DNA of 64,000 nucleotides from Acidimicrobiales bacterium (GTDB lineage: Bacteria > Actinomycetota > Acidimicrobiia > Acidimicrobiales > Iamiaceae): assembly GCA_035630295.1 (NCBI GenBank), contig DASQKY010000042.1, positions 1 to 64,000 of the forward strand. The letters run 5' to 3'. Numbering within the stretch: the stretch's first letter is position 1; each line of letters starts with the position of its first letter. The translations under genes were made by a program, and so were the position numbers. Shown here piece by piece: positions 28,718 through 37,892 of the stretch. The notes beneath the pieces were generated by a model that saw only the letters and a list, made by a program, of their open reading frames with translations, ran no database searches and was not told where the DNA came from.

Positions 28718-28878
28718 GAGGGCCAGCCGGCGAGCCGGCGGGTCCTGGTCGACGGGACGGGCGGGGCCGGGGCCCAGCCGACCTCGGCCTGCACCGACGA
28801 GGCCGAGGGCCGCTGGCGCCCCCCGGGTGACGGGCATCGGAGGAGGATCGGCCGGAGGTCGGCGCCTACCGTGAGCCG

Positions 28879-30297
28879 GTGACCCCGGACCGCTTCCAGG
28901 CCACCCTCGCCGAGGTGCGGCCCCTGGCCGACGCCTTCACCGCCGCCGGCCACCGGCTCTACCTGGTCGGTGGCATCGTGCGCGACCACTTCCTGGGCCG
29001 GGACCTGGGCCCCGACGCCGACATCGACCTGACCACCGACGCCCGGCCCGACGCCATCCTGGACCTGGTCCGCCCCCTGGCCGACGCCGTGTGGGAGCAG
29101 GGCGCCCGCTTCGGCACCATCGGTTGCCGGATCGGCGGGCGCGCCTTCGAGGTCACCACCCACCGGGCCGAGGCCTACACCTCGGAGAGCCGGAAGCCCG
29201 AGGTCACGTTCTCCGACGCCATCGAGGCCGACCTGTCCCGCCGGGACTTCACCGTCAACGCCATGGCCCTGGAGGTGCCCGAGCCCCGCCTGGTCGACCC
29301 CTTCGACGGGGCCACCGACCTGGCCGGCGGCCGGCTGCGCACCCCGCTGGCCCCCGAGGTCTCGTTCTCCGACGACCCCCTGCGCATGATGCGGGCGGCC
29401 CGGTTCATCGCCGGCTACGGCCTGGAGCCCGACCCGGACCTGCTGGAGGCGGTGCGGGCCATGGCCGGCCGGCTGGAGATCGTCTCGGCCGAGCGCATCC
29501 GCGACGAGCTGGACAAGCTGATGGTGGTGGACGACCCGGCGGCCGGGCTGTGGTTCCTGCACGACACCGGCCTGGCCGACCAGTTCTTCCCCGAGCTGCC
29601 GGCCATGCGCCTGGAGCAGGACCCCATCCACCGGCACAAGGACGTGCTGGCCCACACCCTCGCCGTGGTCGGCAAGGTGCGGGCCCGGCACGACGACGGC
29701 ACCCCCAACCGCATCACCCGCCTGGCCGCCCTGTTCCACGACGTGGGCAAGCCCAAGACCCGCTCCTACGCCCAGGGCAAGGGCGTGTCGTTCCACCACC
29801 ACGAGGTGGTCGGGGCCCGCATGACCCGCGAGCGCATGACCGCCCTCAAGTACTCCAACGACGACGTCGAGGCGGTGACCTCACTGGTGGAGCTGCACCT
29901 GCGGTTCCACACCTACCGGCTGGGGTGGACCGACTCGGCGGTGCGCCGCTTCGTGCGCGACGCCGGGCCCCTGCTGCCGGAGCTGATCGAGCTCACCCGC
30001 TGCGACTGCACCACCCGCAACCAGCGCAAGGCGGCCACCCTGGCCCGGCGCATGGACGAGCTGGAGGAGCGCATCGCCGAGCTGGAGCAGGCCGAGGAGC
30101 TGAAGGCCCTGCGCCCCGACCTGGACGGCCGGGCCGTGATGGAGCGCCTGGGCGTCCCCCCCGGTCCCGTGGTGGGCCGGGCCATGGCCTTCCTCATGGA
30201 GCTGCGCCTGGAGGAGGGTCCACTGAGTCCCGACGAGGCCGGCCGCCGCCTGGACCAGTGGTGGGCGGCCCAGCAGCCCCCACCCCCACCGGGCTGA
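28879..30297 (+). CDS. cca: CCA tRNA nucleotidyltransferase
   Basis: Adds or repairs the 3' CCA of tRNAs. 472 residues with the class II nucleotidyltransferase head (LYLVGGIVRDHFLG, then DADIDLTTDARPD with the metal-binding Asp pair), the RRDFTVNAMA segment, the SDDPLRMMRAARF motif, and a C-terminal HD domain (ALFHDVGKPKT). The homologue pcnA (Rv3907c) lies in the equivalent neighbourhood of Mycobacterium. The tRNA-like gene in this window encodes no CCA end, consistent with need for this enzyme. GTG start at 28879. Confidence 0.95.
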   Translation: MTPDRFQATLAEVRPLADAFTAAGHRLYLVGGIVRDHFLGRDLGPDADIDLTTDARPDAILDLVRPLADAVWEQGARFGTIGCRIGGRAFEVTTHRAEAYTSESRKPEVTFSDAIEADLSRRDFTVNAMALEVPEPRLVDPFDGATDLAGGRLRTPLAPEVSFSDDPLRMMRAARFIAGYGLEPDPDLLEAVRAMAGRLEIVSAERIRDELDKLMVVDDPAAGLWFLHDTGLADQFFPELPAMRLEQDPIHRHKDVLAHTLAVVGKVRARHDDGTPNRITRLAALFHDVGKPKTRSYAQGKGVSFHHHEVVGARMTRERMTALKYSNDDVEAVTSLVELHLRFHTYRLGWTDSAVRRFVRDAGPLLPELIELTRCDCTTRNQRKAATLARRMDELEERIAELEQAEELKALRPDLDGRAVMERLGVPPGPVVGRAMAFLMELRLEEGPLSPDEAGRRLDQWWAAQQPPPPPG

Positions 30298-30338
30298 CCA
30301 TCGGGCGGCCGTCCGCCGACGGCGGAGGCTGGGCCGCC

Positions 30339-30752
30339 TCACCGCCGGTGCGAGGTCGGGCCACGCTGCGGCCGGTGGGACGGCCAGCAGTGGGTGGTGA
30401 TGTAGTCGGTCATGGCTTCCACCGCGGCCTGGATCTCCGGCGGCCAGCTCTCGGTGAGGTTGGAGCCCGGGTCGTCGGGGTCGACGCCTCCCTCGGCCAG
30501 GAAGGACCGGTAGGCCTCCAACGAGGTCCGGATCTCGGCGGGGGCCACGTCGCGCAGAGCGGTGATGTCGGCCACGTGCTCGGCCGAGCCGACGTAGGCC
30601 TCGGGCTTCTCGCCGGCCAGGGCGTCGGCGGTCGAGCAGAACCGGGCGAGCTCCTCCGGGCTGGGGGGCTCCGGGTCGAGGTCGGTGCGGGGGCCCGCGG
30701 TCTCCGCGGGCTGGTCGGGCTCGGCCGCCCGCGGCCCCCGGTCGGTGCTCAC
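30339..30752 (-). CDS. Hypothetical acidic protein
   Basis: 137 residues from the GTG at 30752 (an ATG at 30797 would add 15). The sequence is acidic and mostly helical in appearance, with ELARFCSTADALAGEKPEAYVGSAEHVADITALRDVAPAEIRTSL split over its middle and a C-terminal segment rich in His, Arg and Pro. No signal peptide or membrane segment. No family recognised. Divergent from the FAD-oxidase gene. Confidence 0.65.
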   Translation of the reverse strand: MSTDRGPRAAEPDQPAETAGPRTDLDPEPPSPEELARFCSTADALAGEKPEAYVGSAEHVADITALRDVAPAEIRTSLEAYRSFLAEGGVDPDDPGSNLTESWPPEIQAAVEAMTDYITTHCWPSHRPQRGPTSHRR

Positions 30753-30933
30753 CCGTCGGTCACGGGCACGACCCTGACACGCACCACCGCCGGCCATCGG
30801 TGACACGGCCGGCGAGAAGGTGGGGCCGGCGGTGAGGCTCCCCGAGCCGCGACCCACCCCGGGACGGCCCGGAGGATGGGGCGTGCCATGATCGGCCCCG
30901 CCGCCGACGCCGAGTCCAGGGGGACCGAGCAGC

Positions 30934-32325
30934 ATGGCCGACACCACCGTCCGCCCCGACCTGATCGACGCGCTGGTCGCGGTGGTGGGCGAGGCCCACG
31001 TCGCCACCGGCGCAGCCATCGCCGAGGACGACACCCACGACGAGGCCCTCACCGTCACCCCCGTCACCCCCCTGGCCGTGGTCCGGCCGGCCACCACGGC
31101 CGAGGTGGCGGCCGTGCTGCGGGCCGCGGACGAGGCCCGGGTGCCGGTCACGGCCCGGGGCTCGGGCACCGGCCTCTCCGGGGCCGCGGTGCCGGTGGAG
31201 GGCGGCATCGTCGTGGCCTTCGACCGCATGAAGGCCGTCCTGGAGATCGACACCGAGAACCACATGGCCGTGGTCCAGCCCGGCCTCACCCTGGCCGAGC
31301 TGGACGACGCCCTCCGGCCCCACGGCCTCGTCTACCCGGTGTTCCCCGGTGAGAACAGCGCCAGCCTGGGCGGCAACGTCAACACCAACGCCGGTGGGAT
31401 GCGGGCCGTGAAGTACGGCGTGACCCGGCACCACGTCCTGGGCCTGGAGATGGTGCTGCCCTCCGGCGAGGTCCTCCGCACCGGCGGCAAGGTGGTGAAG
31501 GCCACCTCCGGCTACGACCTGACCCAGCTGGTCATCGGATCCGAGGGCACCCTGGCCCTGGTCACCGAGGTGACCCTCAAGCTCCACCCTCGCCTGGAGC
31601 ACTCGGCCACCGTGCTGGCCCCCTTCGCCACCCTGGACGAGGTCACCGCGGTGGTGCCCGAGGTGGTGCGCAGCGGCATCCAGCCCATGATCGTGGAGTA
31701 CATCGACCTGCTGACCATGGCGGCGGCCACCGCCTTCGTGGGCCTGGACCTGGGCATCCCCACCGACGTCAAGGAGAAGGCCCTGGCCTACCTGGTCATC
31801 GTGGTCGAGGGCCGCACCGCCGAGCGGGTCGAGGAGGACACCGCCCTGGTGGCCGAGATGCTGGGCGGGGCGGGGGCCATAGACGTCTACGTGCTGCCGG
31901 CGACGGCCGGGCCCGGGCTGATCGACGCCCGGGAGAAGGCGTTCTGGGTGGCCAAGGCCAACGGCGCCAACGACATCGTGGACGTGGTCGTGCCCCGGGC
32001 CTCCATGCCCGCCTACCTGGCCCGGGTGAGCGAGGTCGCCGGCGCCACCGGGTCGTGGATCGCCGGCTGCGGCCACGCCGGCGACGGCAACGTCCACCTC
32101 TCGATCTTCCAGGCCGACGACGCGGTGCGCACCGCGGCGCTGCGGGACGTGTTCCAGGCCGGCATCGACCTGGGGGGCGCCATCTCCGGCGAGCACGGCA
32201 TCGGCACCGAGAAGCAGCACCTGTTCCTGGATCTGGAGGACCCGGCCAAGCTGGCCCTCATGGGCCGGGTCAAGGCTGCCTTCGACCCCCACGGCACCCT
32301 CAACCCCGGCACCCTCCTGGGCTGA
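30934..32325 (+). CDS. FAD-linked oxidase, glycolate/D-lactate dehydrogenase type (GlcD-like)
   Basis: 463 residues of the VAO/PCMH flavoprotein family. FAD domain with VTARGSGTGLSGAAVPVEGG at about 72-91 and GGNVNTNAGGMRAVKYGVTR; C-terminal cap domain with the signature GCGHAGDGNVHLSIF and the final ISGEHGIGTEKQHL. Closest to GlcD and D-2-hydroxyacid dehydrogenases that oxidise glycolate or D-lactate and pass electrons on. Followed after 48 bases by a TPP enzyme on the same strand. ATG start. Confidence 0.92.
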   Translation: MADTTVRPDLIDALVAVVGEAHVATGAAIAEDDTHDEALTVTPVTPLAVVRPATTAEVAAVLRAADEARVPVTARGSGTGLSGAAVPVEGGIVVAFDRMKAVLEIDTENHMAVVQPGLTLAELDDALRPHGLVYPVFPGENSASLGGNVNTNAGGMRAVKYGVTRHHVLGLEMVLPSGEVLRTGGKVVKATSGYDLTQLVIGSEGTLALVTEVTLKLHPRLEHSATVLAPFATLDEVTAVVPEVVRSGIQPMIVEYIDLLTMAAATAFVGLDLGIPTDVKEKALAYLVIVVEGRTAERVEEDTALVAEMLGGAGAIDVYVLPATAGPGLIDAREKAFWVAKANGANDIVDVVVPRASMPAYLARVSEVAGATGSWIAGCGHAGDGNVHLSIFQADDAVRTAALRDVFQAGIDLGGAISGEHGIGTEKQHLFLDLEDPAKLALMGRVKAAFDPHGTLNPGTLLG

Positions 32326-32373
32326 GGCCCGCCCTGGCGGTGTCGGCGGCGCCGACCTGTCATCCTGAGCGCC

Positions 32374-33930
32374 GTGAACGGCGCTCAGGCTCTCATCCGC
32401 ACGCTCGTCTCCTGTGGGGTCGAGGTGTGCTTCACCAACCCGGGGACCTCGGAGATGCACTTCGTGGCTGCCCTGGACGACGTGCCCGAGATGCGGGGCG
32501 TGCTGGGCCTGTTCGAGGGGGTGGTCACCGGGGCCGCCGACGGCTACGCCCGCATGGCCGGCAAGCCGGCCGCCACCCTCCTCCACCTGGGGCCGGGCCT
32601 GGCCAACGGCTGGGCCAACCTCCACAACGCCCGTCGGGCCCACACCCCGGTGTTGAACATCGTGGGCGACCACGCCCTGCCCCACAAGCCGCTGGACGCC
32701 CCCCTGGAGAGCGACATCGAGGCCGTGGCCGGCGCGGTGTCGGGCTGGGTGCGCACCTCCGGCGCCACCGAGGACCTGGCCCAGGACGCGGCCGAGGCCG
32801 TGCGCGCCGCCATGGGGCCGCCGGGGCAGGTGGCCACCCTCATCCTCCCGGCCGACGTGTCGTGGGGCGAGGCCCGCGGCCCGGCCGAGCCGGCCTCGGC
32901 CCCGGCCGTGCCCGCTCCTGACGCGGAGGTGATCGCCCGGGTGGTCGACGTCCTGCGGGGCGACGAGCCGGCCGGCCTGCTGGTCGGGGGCCGGGTGGTG
33001 GTGGCCGAGGCCGGCCTGGTGGCCGCCGCCCGGGTCGCCGCCGCGGGGAGCGCCACCCTGCTGTGCGAGACGTTCCCGGCCCGCCTGGCCCGGGGCGCCG
33101 GCCTGCCCCCCGTCGACCGCCTGGCCTACCTGGCCGAGTTCGCCGAGATGCAGCTGGCCGGCCTGCGGCACCTGGTGGTGGTGGACACCAAGGTGCCGGT
33201 GAGCTTCTTCGCCTACCCGGGCAAGGCCAGCGAGCTGGTGCCCGAGGGCTGCGAGGTCCACGTCCTGGCCCAGGGGGCGGTCGACCCGGTGGCCGCCCTG
33301 GAGGCGGTGGCCGAGGCCCTGGGGGCGCCGCACGAGGTGGCCCGGGCCGAGCCGTCCCGCCCCGAGGCCCCCACCGGGGCCCTGACCGCCCAGACCATGG
33401 CCGAGGCCCTGGGCCACCTGCTGCCCGACGGGGCCGTGGTGGCCGACGAGGGCAACACCGCCGGCCTGTTCGTCTCGGGGGCCACCGCCGGCTGCCCGGC
33501 GCACGACTGGCTGACCCTCACCGGCGGCTCCATCGGCCTGGGCCTGCCTTTGGCCGCCGGGGCGGCGGTGGGCGCCCCCGACCGCAAGGTGGTGTGCCTC
33601 CAGGCCGACGGCTCGGCCATGTACACGCTCCAGGCCCTGTGGACCATGGCCCGCGAGGACCTGGACGTCACCACCATCCTGCTCAACAACCGCAGCTACG
33701 CCATCCTGAACCTGGAGCTGGCCCGGGTGGGCGCCACCGACCCCGGCCCCGCGGCCCTGTCCATGCTCGACCTGAGCAACCCGGACATGGACTTCACCGC
33801 CCTGGCCCAGGGCATGGGCGTGACCGCCGAGCGGGCCACCACGGCCGAGGAGTTCACCGCCGCCCTGGCCCGCGCCCTGGCCCACCCCGGCCCTGCCCTG
33901 GTCGAAGCCATCCTCCCCCCGACCCTGTAA
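32374..33930 (+). CDS. Thiamine-diphosphate-dependent enzyme, acetolactate-synthase-like
   Basis: 518 residues. Pyr domain with the catalytic glutamate in GLFEGVVTGAADGYARM (about 50), and the C-terminal PP domain with the TPP/metal motif QADGSAMYTLQALWTMAREDL ending LLNNRSYAI, split here as GDGS-like plus NN. It lacks a clear FAD-binding acetolactate synthase middle domain and has no small subunit next to it, so it may be a decarboxylase or carboligase of 2-oxo acids (for example benzoylformate-decarboxylase-like) instead of a biosynthetic AHAS. It may form a two-gene unit with the preceding oxidase. GTG start. Confidence 0.85.
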   Translation: MNGAQALIRTLVSCGVEVCFTNPGTSEMHFVAALDDVPEMRGVLGLFEGVVTGAADGYARMAGKPAATLLHLGPGLANGWANLHNARRAHTPVLNIVGDHALPHKPLDAPLESDIEAVAGAVSGWVRTSGATEDLAQDAAEAVRAAMGPPGQVATLILPADVSWGEARGPAEPASAPAVPAPDAEVIARVVDVLRGDEPAGLLVGGRVVVAEAGLVAAARVAAAGSATLLCETFPARLARGAGLPPVDRLAYLAEFAEMQLAGLRHLVVVDTKVPVSFFAYPGKASELVPEGCEVHVLAQGAVDPVAALEAVAEALGAPHEVARAEPSRPEAPTGALTAQTMAEALGHLLPDGAVVADEGNTAGLFVSGATAGCPAHDWLTLTGGSIGLGLPLAAGAAVGAPDRKVVCLQADGSAMYTLQALWTMAREDLDVTTILLNNRSYAILNLELARVGATDPGPAALSMLDLSNPDMDFTALAQGMGVTAERATTAEEFTAALARALAHPGPALVEAILPPTL

Positions 33931-33952
33931 CCCCTCGATCCGGGACCGGCGA

Positions 33953-34741
33953 TCAGGTGCCGTGCTTGCGGGCGCGGAGGAGGAGGGTGGGGGGGACCCA
34001 GGCCATGGCCTCGGTCCACTGGGCGGCCGGGACCTGCTCGCGGCGGGCCGGGGGCTCCAGGAGCTGATCGACCCGGAAGTTGGCTCGCAGCAGCGACGTG
34101 AACACCCCCGAGGTGGTGCGGGGTACGTCGGTCACCCGGTCGCCGCCCCGGTCCACGACGTAGGGGGTGTCGTCGTGGTAGGTGCGGACCGGCGCCGGCG
34201 GCGACCCCGACGAGGGTTGGAGGGCGGTGGGGCCGGCCACGAACATGGTGAGGGCCGGGTGGGGGAGCGAGAACACCAGGGGCGCCTCGGGGCGCAGCAC
34301 CCGGTGGACCTGGCGGAACACCCGGTCCAGGTCGGGTACCTCGGCCAGGGAGTAGGCGGCGAAGGCCACGTCGATGCCGTCGGCCCGCACGAAGGCCAGC
34401 TCGGCCAGGTTGGCCTGCTGGACCTCGATCCGGACCTCGGCCTCCTCGGCCGCCCGTCGGGTGGCCTCGACCTGCTCGGGGGCGGGGTCGACGGCGATGA
34501 CCTTGGCCCCGGCCCGGGCGAAGGCCACCGAGGCGTGCCCGGCCCCGCACCCCAGGTCCAGCACCCGCTTGCCCTCCAGCGAGCCCAAGAGGCGCAGCTC
34601 GGCCTCGGTGGGCAGGCCGGGCCCGTAGGTGGCCACGTCGGTGGGGAGGCTCGCCCCGTCGGGGGTGGCGGTGGTGAAGCGCGACCAGGGGGGGCGGGAC
34701 GCGCCGGGTGACGGGGATCCGGGGGAGAGGTCGGCCATCAC
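33953..34741 (-). CDS. Class I SAM-dependent methyltransferase
   Basis: 262 residues with SAM-binding motif I VLDLGCGAGHASVAFARAG at about 62-80, the acidic IAVDPAPEQVEATRRAA motif, and VHRVLRPEAPLVFSLPHP, typical of the UbiE/Methyltransf_11 group. Substrate unknown. GTG at 34741 followed directly by ATG; either could be the start. Single gene, convergent with the TPP enzyme. Confidence 0.9.
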   Translation of the reverse strand: MMADLSPGSPSPGASRPPWSRFTTATPDGASLPTDVATYGPGLPTEAELRLLGSLEGKRVLDLGCGAGHASVAFARAGAKVIAVDPAPEQVEATRRAAEEAEVRIEVQQANLAELAFVRADGIDVAFAAYSLAEVPDLDRVFRQVHRVLRPEAPLVFSLPHPALTMFVAGPTALQPSSGSPPAPVRTYHDDTPYVVDRGGDRVTDVPRTTSGVFTSLLRANFRVDQLLEPPARREQVPAAQWTEAMAWVPPTLLLRARKHGT

Positions 34742-34778
34742 CCGAGTCTCGCCCCGCCCCCGGCCGGTGGCGCGGATG

Positions 34779-35192
34779 TCAGGGGGCGGCGCGCCGGGCC
34801 TGGTCGCCGCGGCCCAGGGCCCAGGTGCGGGCCAGGTGGTTCCAGCCGCAGCCCGGGCACACCTCGACCACGTAGCAGGTGTAGGTGCCGGCCTGGTTGT
34901 TGAACCGGCGCAGCTCGGCCTTGGTGGTGATGCACCGGCCGAAGGCCGGCAGCCGGGGGCCGAACACGTAGGAGACGAGGACGAGCTTCTCCTCCTCGCA
35001 GATCGGGCAGTCGGCCCGGGTGACGTCGCCGACCTGGCGAGCGGCCCGCAGGAGCTCGGGGTGGGCGTCGCACACCTCGTTGCGGGCCAGGCGGCCGCGC
35101 TTGTGCTCGGCGATCAGGTGGCGCCGAGCCAGGCGGTAGTCGATCTGCCCACCTGGTCGGGCGCCCCGCATCTCGTCGGGGCGGAAGGGCAC
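34779..35192 (-). CDS. DUF5318 zinc-ribbon-like protein
   Basis: 137 residues with two Cys pairs (CPICEEEKLVLVSYVFG and CYVVEVCPGCGWNHL) and an N-terminal DYRLARRHLIAEHKRGRLARNEVCDAHPELLRAA split in two helices. This is the DUF5318 family, found in actinobacteria next to class A penicillin-binding protein genes; the Mycobacterium pair is Rv0049 and ponA1. Here it is divergent from the PBP gene with 139 bases between. A regulatory zinc protein is an inference. Confidence 0.85.
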   Translation of the reverse strand: MPFRPDEMRGARPGGQIDYRLARRHLIAEHKRGRLARNEVCDAHPELLRAARQVGDVTRADCPICEEEKLVLVSYVFGPRLPAFGRCITTKAELRRFNNQAGTYTCYVVEVCPGCGWNHLARTWALGRGDQARRAAP

Positions 35193-35331
35193 GGCCCGAG
35201 GCTAGCGGCGGTCTCCGGGCCCTGCGCCGGCTCCCCGGCATCGCCCCCGCCGGGCCCGGCCGGTACGCTCTGCCGTCGGCCCGGGTCCCGCCGGCCCCTC
35301 CGCCGCGGACCCTCCCTGCCGCCCCCCGCTC

Positions 35332-37566
35332 ATGGCCCTGCGTCGACGCCGCACCGTTCCCGCCCACAACCTGAAGGTGACGCGCTCGGGCGCGGTCAAG
35401 CGGCGGAACGTCTTCTGGCGCTGGCGCCGGCTGTTCTACCTGGCCACCCTGGTCCTGGTGGTGGCCGTGGCCGGGGTGGGCTTCGTGGTGTCGCAGATCG
35501 AGTTGCCCGAGGCCCCGGCCGCCGCCGACCAGACCACGTTCATCTGCACCATCGAGGTGGCCGCCGGCCAGTGCGACGAGTCCACCGCCATCGCCCAGCT
35601 CCACGGCGAGGAGGACCGGGTCAACGTCACGCTCGACCAGGTGCCCCAGGTGGTCATCGATGCCGTCATCGCCGCCGAGGACCGGGACTTCTTCGCCCAT
35701 GGCGGCGTCGACCCGGTGGGCATCAGCCGGGCGGCGTGGAGCGACATCCGGAACAGCTCGGCGTCGCAGCAGGGTGGCTCGACCATCACCCAGCAGTACG
35801 TCAAGAACGTCTACCTCTCCAACGAGCGCACGCTGTCGCGGAAGGTCCGCGAGGCGGTGATGGCGGTGAAGCTGGAGCAGGAGCTCTCCAAGGAGCAGAT
35901 CCTGGAGAACTACCTGAACACCATCTACTTCGGGCGCGGGGCCTACGGCATCCAGGCCGCCAGCCGGGCCTACTTCGTGAAGGACGTGGGCCAGCTCACG
36001 TTGCCGGACGCGGCCCTGCTGGCCGGTCTGATCCGCTCCCCGCAGCGGGCCGAGCCCTACACGTTCCCCGAGGAGGCCCGCCGCCGCCGGCGCACGGTGC
36101 TCGACGCCATGCTCGAGGAGCAGATGATCACCGAGGACGAGCGGGACCTCTCCGACGCCTGGCCCTTCGACCTGGCCCACGGCCTGGCCCTGTGGAGCCC
36201 CAGCGACGGGGTCGAGGTGCGAGGCGACGCCCGGGCCGTCGGCGGCGAGTACTTCGTGGAGTACGTGCGGGCCCAGCTGGCCCGCCGCTACGGCGACGAC
36301 GCCGTGTTCGGGGGCGGCCTGCGGGTCTACACCACGCTCGACATGCGGTTGCAGGCCAACGCCTTCGAGGCGGTGACCACCACCCTGAACCAGCTCGGTG
36401 ACCCGGCGGGCTCGCTGGTGGCCATCGACGAGGCCGGGCAGGTCCGGGCCATGATGGGCGGCACCGACTACGCCAACCAGTCGGTCAACCTGGCCGTGGG
36501 CGACGAGGGGGGCGGCAGCGGCCGCCAACCCGGGTCCACGTTCAAGGCCTTCGCCCTGGCCCAGGCCCTGCGGGAGGGCTACTCCATCGAGTCCCTCATC
36601 CCGTCGCCGTCCCGGAAGATCTTCCCCGACGCCAACGACGGCAGCGACTGGGACGTGGTGGGGGGCTGCTGCGGGGGCACGGCCACGCTGGTGGAGGCCA
36701 CGGCCGCCTCGTCCAACACCGCCTACGCCCAGCTGGCACTGGACCTGGGCATCGAGAACGTCATCCAGATGGCCCGCGACCTGGGGGTCGCCTCCGACTT
36801 CCCGGCCGTGGTGCCGTCGGTGGTGCTGGGCTCGTCGGACGTCTCGGTGCTGGACATGGCCGCCGCCTACTCGACCTTCGCCAACCTCGGCACCCGCATC
36901 GAACCCCGGGTCATCACCAGGGTCGAGCGGGCCGACGGCTCCCTGGTGGAGGAGTTCACGGCCTCCACCCAGCAGGTGCTCACCCCCGACCAGGCGTCGC
37001 GGGTCACCTACGCCCTGGAGAAGGTGGTCCAGGACGGCACCGGCGAGGAGGCCGACTTCGGCCGGCCGGCGGCCGGCAAGACCGGCACCACCACCGAGAA
37101 CAAGGACGCCTGGTTCGTGGGCTACACCCCGAAGCTCACCGCCGCGGTGTGGATGGGCTACGTGACCCCGGCGGTGATGGACAGCGTCCACGGTGAGACG
37201 GTGCAGGGCGGCAACCTCCCGGCCCGCATCTGGCGCCGGTTCATGGAGCTGGCCACCGCCGGGGTGGACACGGGGGCCTTCACCGCGCCCGCCGACCTGT
37301 CCGTGGGGCGTCCGCTCGACGAGGGGCTGGGGGCGGCCGGCGACGCGGGCGACGGCCCGTCCGGCGGCGCGCCCGACGGCACGGGCCCGACCCCCGGGAC
37401 CTCCCCCGGCTCGGCGGACCCCACCGGCCCCACCGACCCGTCGGTGCCCGAGGGCCCGTCCCCGGGGGGCACGGCGCCCACGCCGGGCTCGGGCCCCGGG
37501 CTCCCCGTGGACCCGGCCGACCCCGACGGAGGCGGCCCGCCCGGGGGCGCGGGGGCGGGTCCCTAG
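35332..37566 (+). CDS. Class A penicillin-binding protein (transglycosylase/transpeptidase)
   Basis: Bifunctional enzyme that polymerises and crosslinks peptidoglycan. 744 residues: basic cytoplasmic tail, membrane helix at about 34-54, GT51 glycosyltransferase domain (catalytic Glu in AAEDRDFFAHGG at about 115-124, GGSTITQQYVKN at 148-159), and transpeptidase domain with GSTFK (Ser402, Lys405), SSNTAY and KTGTTTE. The last 90 residues are a Pro/Gly/Ser/Thr-rich extracellular tail, as in mycobacterial PonA1. The 3' end overlaps a small opposing gene by four bases. Confidence 0.95.
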   Translation: MALRRRRTVPAHNLKVTRSGAVKRRNVFWRWRRLFYLATLVLVVAVAGVGFVVSQIELPEAPAAADQTTFICTIEVAAGQCDESTAIAQLHGEEDRVNVTLDQVPQVVIDAVIAAEDRDFFAHGGVDPVGISRAAWSDIRNSSASQQGGSTITQQYVKNVYLSNERTLSRKVREAVMAVKLEQELSKEQILENYLNTIYFGRGAYGIQAASRAYFVKDVGQLTLPDAALLAGLIRSPQRAEPYTFPEEARRRRRTVLDAMLEEQMITEDERDLSDAWPFDLAHGLALWSPSDGVEVRGDARAVGGEYFVEYVRAQLARRYGDDAVFGGGLRVYTTLDMRLQANAFEAVTTTLNQLGDPAGSLVAIDEAGQVRAMMGGTDYANQSVNLAVGDEGGGSGRQPGSTFKAFALAQALREGYSIESLIPSPSRKIFPDANDGSDWDVVGGCCGGTATLVEATAASSNTAYAQLALDLGIENVIQMARDLGVASDFPAVVPSVVLGSSDVSVLDMAAAYSTFANLGTRIEPRVITRVERADGSLVEEFTASTQQVLTPDQASRVTYALEKVVQDGTGEEADFGRPAAGKTGTTTENKDAWFVGYTPKLTAAVWMGYVTPAVMDSVHGETVQGGNLPARIWRRFMELATAGVDTGAFTAPADLSVGRPLDEGLGAAGDAGDGPSGGAPDGTGPTPGTSPGSADPTGPTDPSVPEGPSPGGTAPTPGSGPGLPVDPADPDGGGPPGGAGAGP

Positions 37567-37757
37567 GCTTCGTCGCCGGCGGCCAGCAGGCGGTGGGGGT
37601 AGTGGGTGCGGCACGGCACGCACCAGCGCTCCACCCCCTCGACCTCGGTCACCTTGCCCTCGGCGTCCCACGCCTCGGGCGTCACGTAGAGGCGGTGGAG
37701 GGCGGTGAGGTCGTCGCGCCCCTCGTCGCCGCAGCTGTCGCAGGTCCCGGTGTCCAC
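37563..37757 (-). CDS. Small CxxC zinc-ribbon-like protein
   Basis: 64 residues with CDSCG at 6-10 and CVPCRTHYPHRLL near 47-58, a pattern suggesting one zinc site. It is convergent with and touches the end of the PBP gene. Cysteine spacing, start codon and the regular codon pattern support a real gene; no function can be given. Confidence 0.7.
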   Translation of the reverse strand: MDTGTCDSCGDEGRDDLTALHRLYVTPEAWDAEGKVTEVEGVERWCVPCRTHYPHRLLAAGDEA

Positions 37758-37892
37758 GCCGCGAGGCTACGGCTCGGCCCGCCCCGGCCGGGTCGAACCC
37801 GTCCCGGGCTGGAGGAGACGGCCCCGGGTCGGTACGCTGCAGGCAACCGCTGGCAGCCACCTGGCGCTGGACGGAGACGAGGAGGACGCCCC

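Noticed and set aside
30760-33885. Very long leftward open frame (1041 codons) opposite the FAD-oxidase and TPP-enzyme genes
   Set aside because: Its translation is His/Gly/Val-rich antisense of two well-recognised enzymes, with no domains; a common effect of GCC/GGC codons.
34738-37860. Very long leftward open frame opposite the penicillin-binding protein gene
   Set aside because: Antisense shadow of the PBP, whose catalytic motifs are all on the + strand.
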